Notes: generated from the letters alone by a model not told the origin. A stretch of DNA of 40,671 nucleotides from Ruminococcus sp. UBA7158 (GCA_002491605.1 DKWG01000059.1:1-40671); one strand, 5' to 3'; shown: positions 1-8,344, numbered from the stretch's first letter. Made by a program: numbers and translations.

Positions 1-25
1 CCCAACTTTTAGTATAGAACCTTAT

Positions 26-31
26 TATAAT
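26..31 (+). promoter_or_regulatory. Candidate -10 box upstream of radC
   Basis: A perfect TATAAT lies about 60 bases before the first possible radC start. No good -35 box lies 16-18 bases upstream, and the window begins there, so this is only a weak promoter call. Confidence 0.3.
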
Positions 32-88
32 GCTTATAGCTGTTGCAACTAAGCGAACAGCTGATGAGTCAATGCCGGTAAAGCCGCA

Positions 89-859
89 ATGGCTTCGGCA
101 AATTTATATTTCAGAAACGGAATGATTGATATGGCAGACAATGAATTGAGTAAAGGCAAAAGGATTCCCGTTAATAATCACGCAGGTCACAGGGAAAGAC
201 TCAGACACGACTTCTTAGAGCGAGGATTGGAAGCTATGCACCCTCATCAGGTGCTTGAGCTGCTATTGTTTTATTCCATTCCCAGGATTGATACGAATAA
301 TATCGCCCATGAGATGCTTAATAAATTCGGAAGCATAGCCGGAGTTTTCAATGCGCCTATAGGCGAGCTGAGAGACATACATGGTGTTAGTGAAAATACA
401 ATTGTACTTTTGAAGATGATTCCTCAGCTTTTTTCTTTATATGCAGCATCGGTAAATGAGGGAGCGGTCCTTGACACTACGTCGAAGCTGTGCAAATACT
501 TCCTGTCCCAGCTTGCAGGCGTTTCCGAGGAACAGATAATCATTGTATGCTTAGACGACGGTATGCGTCTTTCCAAGTTCGTCAGAATAGCAAAAGGGGA
601 CAGCGGAAGCGTAGCGGTTGAGAATAAGAAGATTGTTGAGGCGGTTATCTCAAGCGGATGTACCTTGTGCGCTATGGCGCATAATCATCCGATTTCATCA
701 TGTGAACCCACTAAAGAGGATATAGAGTCTACAAGTGTTTTGATGAAGGTCCTGAAATATATCGGCGTAACTCTTTCGGAGCACATTGTCGTAGGCAAAG
801 ACGGAGCCTGCGCAATAATATCGCATGAGACGCTCAGGCAGGATTCAGACGAAGAATAG
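89..859 (+). CDS. radC: RadC-family (JAB/MPN domain) protein
   Basis: This is a RadC/UPF0758 family protein. The N-terminal half (about residues 30-110) is the helix-hairpin-helix-like region with the family pattern GHRERLRHDFLERG and LELLLFYSIPR. The C-terminal half is a JAB/MPN metalloprotease-like fold. Its metal site is seen in AHNHP followed by PTKED, the His-x-His-Pro ... Asp arrangement. The canonical HNHPSGDP is altered to HNHPISSCEP. The biochemical role of RadC is unsettled; the old DNA-repair assignment is doubtful. The start is uncertain: ATG at 89, 122 and 131 are in frame and none has a strong ribosome site. The one at 131 has a weak GGA 9 bases upstream, and conservation begins only after it. 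Confidence 0.88.
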   Translation: MASANLYFRNGMIDMADNELSKGKRIPVNNHAGHRERLRHDFLERGLEAMHPHQVLELLLFYSIPRIDTNNIAHEMLNKFGSIAGVFNAPIGELRDIHGVSENTIVLLKMIPQLFSLYAASVNEGAVLDTTSKLCKYFLSQLAGVSEEQIIIVCLDDGMRLSKFVRIAKGDSGSVAVENKKIVEAVISSGCTLCAMAHNHPISSCEPTKEDIESTSVLMKVLKYIGVTLSEHIVVGKDGACAIISHETLRQDSDEE

Positions 860-936
860 CGCTTAAATGGTCAATTTGCTACGTTTTCGGCAGGAAAGCT
901 CAATTATTTATATTCAAAAAAGCAAAATGCTATTGC

Positions 937-965
937 TTGACAATCTCTGTATTATATTGTATATA
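937..965 (+). promoter_or_regulatory. Sigma-A promoter of glmM-glmS
   Basis: A perfect TTGACA (937-942), a 17-base spacer and TATATA (960-965) lie about 50 bases before glmM. An AT-rich stretch around the -10 also offers TATAAT at 966-971, but with a spacer that is too long. Confidence 0.65.
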
Positions 966-1016
966 TATAATGATGAGTTACATAGAAAAATCTTATAGTG
1001 TATTGAGGAGAAAGCC

Positions 1017-2402
1017 ATGGCAAAGTATTTCGGAACAGACGGCTTCAGAGGTGAAGCCAATAGAAATCTCACAGCTGACCATGCGTATAAGGTCGGCAGA
1101 TTTTTAGGCTGGTACTATACTCAGCTAAAGCGTCAGGGCGGAGATATGTCTCCGGCAAGAATAGTTATAGGAAAGGACACCCGTCGTTCGGGCTATATGT
1201 TTGAGTATTCCTTGGTGGGCGGACTTGTCGCATCAGGTGCTGACGCATATTTACTGCACGTTACAACAACGCCGTCCGTTGCATATATAGCAAGGACAGA
1301 CAATTTTGATTGCGGAATTATGATTTCTGCAAGCCACAACCCTTATTACGACAACGGAATCAAGCTGTTAAACGGAAACGGCGAGAAGATGGAAGAAAGC
1401 GTTATAGAGCTTGTCGAAGCGTATATCGACGGTGAGCTTTGCGTTTTCGGGAAAAAGTACGATGAAATTCCGTTTGCAGAAAGAAATGAAATCGGAAGAA
1501 CTGTTGACTACGTTGCAGGAAGAAATCGCTACATAGGATATCTCATTTCCCTCGGCATATACTCGTTTAAGGGCGTAAAGGTCGGTCTTGACTGCGCAAA
1601 CGGTTCGTCGTGGAACATCGCAAAATCGGTATTTGACGCTTTGGGTGCAAAAACTTATGTTATGAATGCCGAGCCTGACGGTTTCAATATAAATATGAAC
1701 GCCGGTTCCACCCATATCGAAGGATTGAGAAAGTTTGTAGTTGAAAATGGCTTGGACGTCGGCTTTGCCTACGACGGAGACGCTGACAGGTGCCTTTGCG
1801 TCGACGAAAAGGGAGATGTAATCACAGGCGACCACATCCTTTATATATACGGAAAGTATATGAAGGAAAGAGGAAAGCTGCTGCAAAATACGGTAGTAAC
1901 AACCGTCATGTCCAATTTCGGATTATATAAGGCGTTTGACGAAGCGGGAATAGGCTATGCCAAGACTGCCGTCGGTGATAAGTATGTATATGAATACATG
2001 GTCAAAAACGGATGCAGACTGGGCGGAGAGCAATCCGGTCATATTATTTTCTCAAAATACGCCAGCACCGGCGACGGCATAATGACAAGCTTGAAGCTCA
2101 TGGAGGTTATGCTCGCTAAGAAAAAGACGATGAGTCAGCTTGCCGAGGGTCTGACAATTTATCCTCAGGTTTTAGTCAATGTAAAGGTGACGGATAAGGC
2201 TCTTGCTCAAAGTGACCCCGATGTTGCTGCGAGTGTTGCCAAGGTTGCCGATGAGCTTGGCGATTCGGGAAGAATACTTGTAAGAGAATCGGGAACAGAG
2301 CCGCTTGTAAGAGTAATGGTTGAAGCTGAAACCGATGAAATCTGCCATAAGTATGTCGATGAAGTCGTTAAGGTAATCACCGAAAAGGGCTATGCAATAT
2401 AG
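1017..2402 (+). CDS. glmM: Phosphoglucosamine mutase GlmM
   Basis: GlmM interconverts glucosamine-6-phosphate and glucosamine-1-phosphate on the cytoplasmic route to UDP-GlcNAc for peptidoglycan. The 461 residues carry the alpha-D-phosphohexomutase landmarks in order: N-terminal KYFGTDGFRGEAN, the phospho-serine loop MISASHNPYYDNG, the Mg-binding DGDADR, the sugar-specificity loop GGEQSGH and the phosphate-binding RESGTEPLVRV. GTDGFRGEAN and GEQSGH point to the glucosamine branch rather than phosphomannomutase. A GAGGAG ribosome site sits 6 bases before the ATG. glmS follows after 49 bases with no terminator between, so the two consecutive amino-sugar enzymes are probably one transcript. Confidence 0.96.
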   Translation: MAKYFGTDGFRGEANRNLTADHAYKVGRFLGWYYTQLKRQGGDMSPARIVIGKDTRRSGYMFEYSLVGGLVASGADAYLLHVTTTPSVAYIARTDNFDCGIMISASHNPYYDNGIKLLNGNGEKMEESVIELVEAYIDGELCVFGKKYDEIPFAERNEIGRTVDYVAGRNRYIGYLISLGIYSFKGVKVGLDCANGSSWNIAKSVFDALGAKTYVMNAEPDGFNINMNAGSTHIEGLRKFVVENGLDVGFAYDGDADRCLCVDEKGDVITGDHILYIYGKYMKERGKLLQNTVVTTVMSNFGLYKAFDEAGIGYAKTAVGDKYVYEYMVKNGCRLGGEQSGHIIFSKYASTGDGIMTSLKLMEVMLAKKKTMSQLAEGLTIYPQVLVNVKVTDKALAQSDPDVAASVAKVADELGDSGRILVRESGTEPLVRVMVEAETDEICHKYVDEVVKVITEKGYAI

Positions 2403-2451
2403 ACTGATTTGTCGGGTCTGTTAAATATGTATCGAAAGGAAATAAAGTAAT

Positions 2452-4290
2452 ATGTGCGGTATAGTCGGATATACAGGAAAAAATCAGGCTGCTCCGATCC
2501 TTTTGGACGGACTTTCAAAGCTTGAATACAGGGGCTATGACTCAGCAGGACTTGCTGTCAGAAACGGAAGCGCCGAGGCTGAGGTGGTAAAGGCAAAGGG
2601 CAGGCTTTCAGCTCTTTCACAAAAGACAAACGACGGCTTGTCTTTAAAGGGAACCTGCGGAATAGGTCACACAAGATGGGCAACTCACGGCGCTCCGTCA
2701 GAGATCAACGCTCATCCTCATAATTCAGACGACGGAAATGTAGTAGGCGTTCACAACGGCATAATTGAGAACTATCAGGAGCTTAAGGAAAAGCTTTTAA
2801 AGCATGGATATGCTTTTTACTCGTCTACAGATACCGAGGTATGTATCAAGCTTGTTGACTACTATTATAAAAAGTACGAGGGAACCCCGATAGACGCATT
2901 AAATCACGCTATGGTGAGAATCAGGGGCTCATATGCCTTAGCGGTTATGTTTAAGGACTATCCCGAGGAAATTTACGTTGCAAGAAAAGATAGCCCGATG
3001 ATTTTGGGCGTTCAGGACGGCGAGAGCTATGTAGCGTCTGACGTTCCTGCTATTTTGAAGTACACAAGAAACGTTTATTATATCGGAAACCTCGAGATTG
3101 CTAAGCTCGAAAAGGGCAAGGTCACCTTCTACAATTTGGACGGCGACGAAATCCAAAAAGAGCTGACTGAGATTAAGTGGGATGCAGAAGCAGCTGAAAA
3201 GGCCGGCTACGAGCATTTCATGATAAAGGAGATCCACGAGCAGCCGAAGGCGATTTTAGATACCATAAATTCCGTTGTTAAAAACGGCAAGCTGGATTTA
3301 TCGGCTGTCGGACTGAGCGATGAGGATATAAAGAGCATTTCTCAGATTTATATCGTCGCCTGCGGTTCTGCTTATCATGTCGGAGTTGCGGCACAGTATG
3401 TCATTGAGGACATTGCAAGAATCCCTGTAAGAGTCGAGCTGGCGTCCGAATTTAGATACAGACGTCCCATATTGGATAAAAACGGTTTGGTAATAATCAT
3501 AAGCCAGTCGGGCGAAACGGCAGACAGCCTTGCGGCTCTTCGTGAAGCAAAGAGCATGGGTGTTAAAACCTTGGCAATTGTCAATGTCGTCGGAAGCTCT
3601 ATTGCCCGTGAAGCAGACAATGTATTTTATACCCTTGCAGGACCTGAGATTGCAGTTGCCACAACCAAGGCATACAGTGCTCAGCTGGTTGCCTGCTATT
3701 GCTTGGCATTGCAGTTTGCCCGTTCGTGCGGTCGTTTAGAAGAAGCAGAGGAGCAAAGGCTTCTTGATGAAATGCTCACAATCCCTCAAAAGATTGAAAA
3801 GATTTTGGAGGACAAGGAGAGAATCCAGTGGTTTGCTTCAAAGCAGGCGTCTGCTTCCGATATCTTCTTCATCGGAAGAGGAATCGACTATGCCATAAGC
3901 CTTGAAGGAAGCCTTAAGCTTAAGGAAATATCTTATATCCACTCAGAGGCGTATGCAGCAGGAGAGCTTAAGCACGGTACAATAAGCCTTATTGAGGACG
4001 GCACACTGGTTATAGGTATTCTGACTCAGAGCGAGCTGTATGAGAAGACGGTAAGCAACTTAGTTGAGTGCAAGAGCAGAGGAGCTTATTTGGTAGGCGT
4101 AACTACCTACGGCAATTACAATACCGAGGACACCACAGACTTCACAGTGTATGTTCCTCAGATTGATACTCACTTCGCCGCTTCGCTGGCAGTTATTCCT
4201 TTGCAGCTTTTGAGCTACTATGTGTCGGTATCAAGAGGACTCGACGTTGATAAGCCGAGAAACCTTGCAAAGAGCGTAACAGTTGAGTAA
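2452..4290 (+). CDS. glmS: Glutamine--fructose-6-phosphate aminotransferase (isomerizing)
   Basis: GlmS converts fructose-6-phosphate and glutamine to glucosamine-6-phosphate, the committed step into amino sugars and the substrate supply for GlmM just upstream. Cys2 of MCGIVGY is the glutaminase nucleophile. HTRWATHG, HNGIIEN and SSDTE complete the N-terminal amidotransferase domain (about 1-230). Two SIS sugar-isomerase domains follow, with IVACGSAYH, SQSGETADS and TTKAYSAQL. The C-terminus DKPRNLAKSVTVE is the invariant family tail. At 612 residues it is full length. The 49-base gap from glmM has an AAAGGA ribosome site and is too short for a glmS ribozyme. Confidence 0.97.
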   Translation: MCGIVGYTGKNQAAPILLDGLSKLEYRGYDSAGLAVRNGSAEAEVVKAKGRLSALSQKTNDGLSLKGTCGIGHTRWATHGAPSEINAHPHNSDDGNVVGVHNGIIENYQELKEKLLKHGYAFYSSTDTEVCIKLVDYYYKKYEGTPIDALNHAMVRIRGSYALAVMFKDYPEEIYVARKDSPMILGVQDGESYVASDVPAILKYTRNVYYIGNLEIAKLEKGKVTFYNLDGDEIQKELTEIKWDAEAAEKAGYEHFMIKEIHEQPKAILDTINSVVKNGKLDLSAVGLSDEDIKSISQIYIVACGSAYHVGVAAQYVIEDIARIPVRVELASEFRYRRPILDKNGLVIIISQSGETADSLAALREAKSMGVKTLAIVNVVGSSIAREADNVFYTLAGPEIAVATTKAYSAQLVACYCLALQFARSCGRLEEAEEQRLLDEMLTIPQKIEKILEDKERIQWFASKQASASDIFFIGRGIDYAISLEGSLKLKEISYIHSEAYAAGELKHGTISLIEDGTLVIGILTQSELYEKTVSNLVECKSRGAYLVGVTTYGNYNTEDTTDFTVYVPQIDTHFAASLAVIPLQLLSYYVSVSRGLDVDKPRNLAKSVTVE

Positions 4291-4317
4291 TACCTGAATT
4301 TATATTGTTTTTTTAGT

Positions 4318-4366
4318 CAATCCGTGCGAAATCAGATCTATATGTTTTGCACGGATTGATTTATTT
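4318..4366 (+). terminator. Intrinsic terminator after glmS
   Basis: The arms 4318-4331 and 4345-4358 pair over 14 positions with one G-U (caatccgtgc with gcacggattg at the base). The loop is about 13 bases and a T-rich tail (atttattttgtttt) follows. It closes the glmM-glmS transcript. Confidence 0.85.
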
Positions 4367-4712
4367 TGTTTTGAATTCAGAGTAGATTTGCTGCTTGTTT
4401 GACGGCTTTTATATATCGGACTATGCAAATTAAAATATGGACATTTTCCATGTAAACTAATTACTTTTTCGACAGATTAGTTAGAATAATATTAATTTTA
4501 GATTAAATTTTTTAATTGCGACATAAAGCGACACCGAATTTCGAAATTTATGATATAATACAGCTGTAGAAGCTACTATATTGATTTTAATGTGCCACTT
4601 TCTCGTCGTTGAATCCGCAAACGAAAATGAGCTGCATTCAACGGCACAGAGCAGGCGGCTATTGTGTGTTGTTGCCGCTGGAAATTAACAAAAAGGACGG
4701 TGAGATGATAAT
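4359..4712 (+). promoter_or_regulatory. Upstream region of the Spo0A-like gene, with 0A-box and -10
   Basis: This is a 354-base gap with no credible gene. TTCGACA at 4468-4474 is, on the minus strand, a perfect TGTCGAA (the Spo0A-binding 0A box). TATAAT lies at 4554-4559 without a convincing -35 box. The roughly 145-base leader that would follow contains two small inverted repeats: cgttgaat/attcaacg between about 4608 and 4645, and gcggc/gccgc between about 4655 and 4678. Confidence 0.4.
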
Positions 4713-5501
4713 ATGCTGAAACCGATTAGCATACTTGTATGCTTAAACAGTGAATCTGAGGCAAACGCTGTAGCAAATGCTTTTAATATAGTTGGGTGCA
4801 GCAGCACTGTTTTACCCTCCGACGGCGAGTGGGTTTTAGCAGCTATTATCGATGGTCTTTATGACTACGCAGTTATGGATTCCTGCTTGCCCGGGATTGA
4901 CGCTGCCGCAATAATCAGCGAGGCGAGAAATGCTCTGCATTTGCCGAAATTTATAGTGTTAGATCCGATTTACTGTGAAATAACTCACAGGCTGCTGATA
5001 AGCGTCGGTACTGCATATTATATGGTAAAGCCAATGGACGCCGAGCACATTGTCGACAAGGTGTTGAAGCTGTCAGACTGTTCGAAGGTGTCATTAAATG
5101 CTGACACTAATGACGGCGGTATGTCGCTGTTTGACAAAAATATCTGCGAGCTTTTTCGCAGGTTCGGCATACCTGCCAGCATAAACGGATATGTATACTT
5201 AAAGCGTGCTATAGCAATGACAGTTGATTCACAAACACAAAATAAGAAAAAGATTACAAAGGATTTGTATCCGATGTTGGCAGAGGAGTTTAACACTACT
5301 CCGTCAAGAGTTGAGCGTGCAATGAGACACGCTATAACCATCGCATGGAACAGAGGGGATATCGAAGCTCTTGAGAGCTATTTCGGATATACCGTTGATG
5401 AGGACAAGGGCAAGCCGACAAACTCTGAATTTATAGCGATGGTATCGGAAGCTTTCAGAAACGGTGAGCTCGAAAATGTCAAAATGAAAAAGGCTTTATG
5501 A
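4713..5501 (+). CDS. spo0A: Spo0A-type response regulator with degenerate receiver
   Basis: The C-terminal third (about residues 140-262) is a clear Spo0A DNA-binding domain: ITKDLYPMLAEEFNTTPSRV, ERAMRHAITIAWNRG, and FGYTVDEDKGKPTNSEFIAM. The N-terminal half is a CheY-like receiver. D56 (VMDSCLPG) and K106 (YYMVKPMD) are at the phospho-acceptor and lysine positions. The acidic pair that binds Mg after strand 1 is replaced by L-N (ILVCLNS), and the Ser/Thr switch after strand 4 is Asp (IVLDP). Phosphorylation control may therefore differ from classical Spo0A. The gene stands alone and is not next to spoIVB. Whether it is the sporulation master regulator or a paralogue cannot be decided here. 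Possible ribosome sites are AAGGA or GGTGAG before the ATG. Confidence 0.85.
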   Translation: MLKPISILVCLNSESEANAVANAFNIVGCSSTVLPSDGEWVLAAIIDGLYDYAVMDSCLPGIDAAAIISEARNALHLPKFIVLDPIYCEITHRLLISVGTAYYMVKPMDAEHIVDKVLKLSDCSKVSLNADTNDGGMSLFDKNICELFRRFGIPASINGYVYLKRAIAMTVDSQTQNKKKITKDLYPMLAEEFNTTPSRVERAMRHAITIAWNRGDIEALESYFGYTVDEDKGKPTNSEFIAMVSEAFRNGELENVKMKKAL

Positions 5502-5621
5502 TGTGTGGCTGATTCTTATCTCAAGTGAAAACAGCGGCGGTGTAAATAAAAAGACGCAGGCTGAGTCAAAATAAGGCTTGCGGCTTATCTTTCCTACATA
5601 TTTTAAAGGAAATTATCAACT

Positions 5622-5664
5622 GCTCTTTTGTCGGAGATTTCTGCAAAAGAGCTTTTTGTTGTTT
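5622..5664 (+). terminator. Intrinsic terminator after the Spo0A-like gene
   Basis: The arms gctcttttg (5622-5630) and caaaagagc (5644-5652) pair perfectly over 9 bases. The tail is TTTTTGTTGTTT. Confidence 0.85.
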
Positions 5665-5697
5665 GAGTGAAATAAAGATTAAAATTTCAGGTCGGCG

Positions 5698-5727
5698 TTG
5701 ACTTTTGAAGCTGAAATGAATTATAAT
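5698..5727 (+). promoter_or_regulatory. Sigma-A promoter of the beta-helix protein gene
   Basis: TTGACT (5698-5703), an 18-base spacer and TATAAT (5722-5727) precede a leader of about 95 bases. Confidence 0.7.
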
Positions 5728-5826
5728 ACTAATGTTGATCTTTAATGAGGGTGCCTGAAATCACCCTCTATGAGTTATCAGCACAATGATATTGAGGATT
5801 ATTAAAGTTCTAAGGAGTGCAGACTG

Positions 5827-7776
5827 ATGAAATCAAGCGGAGGACGCAGAAAAAAGAACACGGGCGGCAGGGTAGCTGTGATTGTAATCGTTTTGATTAT
5901 AATAGCGGCAATACTTATTTGGGCGTTTATGCCAAAGGATAAAACCCAAACACCCAATCAGGATTTGAATAAAGACGGCATACTTTCTTCAGACAGTACG
6001 ACTAAGAAGGTGCTTATAAATAACAACAATATGCCGAATGCTGTCAAGGCGGTTCAAACAACTAAGGAAAAGGGCGCAGTTTCGATATTGCTGTCCGGAA
6101 ACGAAATTACTGCGGACGGCTCAGGCGTTGTCATCAACGGCAATACTGCTGTAATAAACCGTGCAGGAACTTATCATCTTTCCGGCAAGTTAGACGGCGG
6201 AAGAATAATCGTCGACGCAAAGGGCGAAAATGTCGTTTTGGTATTAGACGGCGTTGAAATAATCAGCAACGACTTTTCTGCACTGCTTGTTCACAATGCA
6301 AAAACCTGCACACTTATAGCCAACGGCGACACAGTCAACACATTTACCGACGGCGCAGTTTACGACGCAGCTCTTGATTATTACGATTCAACTAATTTAG
6401 AGCCGAACGCTGCTATATTCTCAAAGGATGACCTTGTAATAAGGGGCACGGGAACCGTAAAAGTGAATGGCAAAAACGCAGCCGGCATTATATGCAAGGA
6501 TAATCTTAAGATAGTTAATACAAATGTAGATGTAACCGCAGTCGGAAACGGAATAAACGGAAAGGACAGTCTTACCGTTCAGAACTCAACAGTAAATGTT
6601 GTTGCCGGTAAGGACGGTATTCGTTCTACAAAGAATAACGACCCGTCGCTCGGATATGCTGTGTTTACAGATTCAAATATATCCGTCACGGCAGACGGAG
6701 ACGGAATTCAGACTGAAACCGGTCTTTCAATAACAAATTGCTCTGTAAACATTGTAACAGGCGGAGGAGCATATAACGAGCCCTTATCAAGCCAAAAGGG
6801 CATTAAGTGCAATCAGGGCTATGTAAATATCAACTCAGGATATATTTACTTTGACTGCGCCGACGATGCTGTAAATGCGTATGGCGATGTAACAGTCAAA
6901 TCAGGAGTTATCAATGTTTCAACAGGCGATGACGCTGTCCACAGCGACGCCAAGGTTAATATAAGCGGCGGCACAGTTGTTGTCACAAAGTGCAGTGAGG
7001 GCTTTGAGGGAATGGGCGTAGACATCAGCGGCGGCGATATCTACATCAATTCAAAATCAGACGCTATCAATGCCGCAGGTGGCTCAGACGGCAACGGCTT
7101 TGACGGCTTCGGCGCTCAGTTTGAAGTGAATGAAAATAACAGCGTCAGCATTTCCGGCGGATATATTGTAGTCAATACCGACGGAGACGGAATCGATTCA
7201 AACGGCAATATAGTCATGAAGGGCGGAACTCTTCTTATAAACGGTCCGACGTCAGGCGGAGACGGAGCCATCGACTACAACGGTGAGTTCAAAATGGAGG
7301 GCGGAGTTCTCTTTGCCGCAGGCTCAAGGGCTATGGCACAGGCACCGAGCGTATCAAATCAGAACAGTCTGTCTGTTACGTTTGACGGCACCGTTACAAG
7401 CGGAAGCATGATCATGATTGAATGCGGAAATGAAAGCTTTGTTTATAAAATCGACAAGGAAACCGAAAATATAGTTTTCTCAGCTCCGATGCTTAAAAAC
7501 GGCAGTGAGTGCGTTGTTTCATACGGAGGAAAGTACTCCGGCGGAAGCAATCTGGACAACGTATATTCAGACGGCAAGTTTTCGGGAGGCTCTGAGATTA
7601 AGCTCACACTTGAGTCCGGGCTCACTGCTTACGGTCAGGTCGGCATAGGCGGCTCAAGGGGCGGCGGAATGTTCGGCGGACCCGGCGGTCCGGGTAGTCC
7701 TGACGGCAAGGGAATGCCTGCCGGAGGACCTCCTGCAGGAAATGCAAAGCCGGAAGGCGAAAAACCGCAGAATTAA
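5827..7776 (+). CDS. Membrane-anchored beta-helix carbohydrate-binding protein (Cthe_2159-like)
   Basis: A basic N-terminus (KSSGGRRKKN) is followed by one hydrophobic segment at about residues 17-36, so the protein is probably anchored with its body outside the cell. Residues about 85-560 are built of short parallel beta-helix rungs in which NG/DG turns recur (DGDGIQT, ADDAVNAYGDV, GDDAVHSDAKV, NTDGDGIDSNGN). This resembles the Cthe_2159 / carbohydrate-binding-domain family, members of which bind polygalacturonate or cellulose. No catalytic residues are identified. The tail is rich in Gly, Pro and Met (GGMFGGPGGPGSPDGKG) and looks disordered. The start is fixed by AAGGAG 9 bases before the ATG. 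The gene is monocistronic, with its own promoter and terminator. Binding specificity is unknown. Confidence 0.8.
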   Translation: MKSSGGRRKKNTGGRVAVIVIVLIIIAAILIWAFMPKDKTQTPNQDLNKDGILSSDSTTKKVLINNNNMPNAVKAVQTTKEKGAVSILLSGNEITADGSGVVINGNTAVINRAGTYHLSGKLDGGRIIVDAKGENVVLVLDGVEIISNDFSALLVHNAKTCTLIANGDTVNTFTDGAVYDAALDYYDSTNLEPNAAIFSKDDLVIRGTGTVKVNGKNAAGIICKDNLKIVNTNVDVTAVGNGINGKDSLTVQNSTVNVVAGKDGIRSTKNNDPSLGYAVFTDSNISVTADGDGIQTETGLSITNCSVNIVTGGGAYNEPLSSQKGIKCNQGYVNINSGYIYFDCADDAVNAYGDVTVKSGVINVSTGDDAVHSDAKVNISGGTVVVTKCSEGFEGMGVDISGGDIYINSKSDAINAAGGSDGNGFDGFGAQFEVNENNSVSISGGYIVVNTDGDGIDSNGNIVMKGGTLLINGPTSGGDGAIDYNGEFKMEGGVLFAAGSRAMAQAPSVSNQNSLSVTFDGTVTSGSMIMIECGNESFVYKIDKETENIVFSAPMLKNGSECVVSYGGKYSGGSNLDNVYSDGKFSGGSEIKLTLESGLTAYGQVGIGGSRGGGMFGGPGGPGSPDGKGMPAGGPPAGNAKPEGEKPQN

Positions 7777-7789
7777 TTTAAAAGCTATA

Positions 7790-7830
7790 ATCAAAGCTGT
7801 CGAGGCATTATCGGCAGCTTTGATTTTATG
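7790..7830 (+). terminator. Terminator-like hairpin after the beta-helix protein gene
   Basis: The arms 7790-7803 and 7811-7824 pair over 14 positions (atcaaagctg with cagctttgat plus four more, including one G-U) around a 7-base loop. The T tail is short (ttttatg). Confidence 0.7.
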
Positions 7831-7863
7831 TGAACGGATTTTCAAATTTGCCTTTAACGGCTA

Positions 7864-7892
7864 TTGACATTGCCTCTGTCAAATGATATACT
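7864..7892 (+). promoter_or_regulatory. Sigma-A promoter of the trpS T-box transcript
   Basis: TTGACA (7864-7869), a 17-base spacer and TATACT (7887-7892). Transcription would start near 7900, leaving a leader of about 445 bases before trpS. Confidence 0.75.
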
Positions 7893-7929
7893 TAACATCA
7901 ACAATAGGCGTATCGGTATATATGTGTCT

Positions 7930-8330
7930 GTTGTTTTAAACCGTTGAAGAAGAGTGAGTAGGCTTTATTAAATCTGCCAAAGAGAGCTGCATATTGGTGA
8001 GAGTGCAGCGCATGATAATAAAATAATGCGTTTATATTGAAGCGTATTGTCTTAGGCTGAATGGACTTCCGAGGGCGAGCGGAAAGGGCTTTAAAACCTT
8101 AGTATGTGAGACGGCGTAGCCAGTCGTGAAATAGGCTGTCGCATTTTTGTGCGAGATAAGGTGGGCGAGTTCGCCAAGCAGGGTGGCACCGCAGGAATAA
8201 GCTTTGAGTTCCTGTCCCGGCATAAATGATTTGTTGCTTTTATAAAAGCACAGGCTTTGAAAAAAGCCATAGGTCAATCATTGTGTTTGGGATGGGTTTT
8301 ATTATGCCCGAACATATAAAATATTATATC
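7930..8330 (+). ncRNA. T-box riboswitch, tryptophan specifier
   Basis: The leader shows the T-box landmarks in order. AGAGAG at 7981-7986 leads into the distal stem I helix gctgca/tgcagc (7986-7991 with 8004-8009), whose loop holds GGTGAG. The specifier loop context gaaTGGac contains TGG at 8062-8064, the Trp codon. The T-box core GGGTGGCACCGC lies at 8181-8192. In the antiterminator, GGG 8181-8183 pairs with CCC 8216-8218 and gcaggaa 8191-8197 with ttcctgt 8209-8215, leaving a 7-base bulge. The bulge starts TGGC; its C would pair with the G discriminator of tRNA-Trp. Uncharged tRNA-Trp would turn on trpS directly downstream. I do not see a standard terminator with a T tract as the alternative fold. 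Confidence 0.93.
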
Positions 8331-8344
8331 AAGGAGATAATTCT

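Larger units (their letters stand above)
5502..5826 (+). promoter_or_regulatory. Intergenic region: terminator, promoter and leader hairpin
   Basis: No gene is visible in these 325 bases. They hold the terminator of the Spo0A-like gene (5622-5664), the promoter of the beta-helix protein (5698-5727), and a leader hairpin with arms 5747-5753 and 5762-5768 (gagggtg/caccctc). The hairpin has no T tract, so it is more likely an mRNA 5' structure than a terminator. Confidence 0.6.

Noticed and set aside
1368..1886. Long open frame antisense to glmM
   Set aside because: It is a by-product of codon bias opposite a well-supported gene, with no ribosome site or recognisable domain. The same applies to antisense frames within glmS, ychF, aroF, aroC and the COG1361-like gene.
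2403..2451. Possible glmS ribozyme upstream of glmS
   Set aside because: The gap is only 49 bases and holds just a ribosome site. The 157 bases before glmM also show no ribozyme core.
6600..7300. Recurrent gacggagacgga-like motifs as a DNA repeat array
   Set aside because: They are codon-level repeats of beta-helix turns, irregular in spacing and not a CRISPR or satellite.
8235..8250. Perfect 16-base palindrome (tgctttta/taaaagca) as the T-box terminator
   Set aside because: The stem is A-T rich, the loop would be too tight and no T tract follows. I kept it only as part of the unresolved alternative fold.
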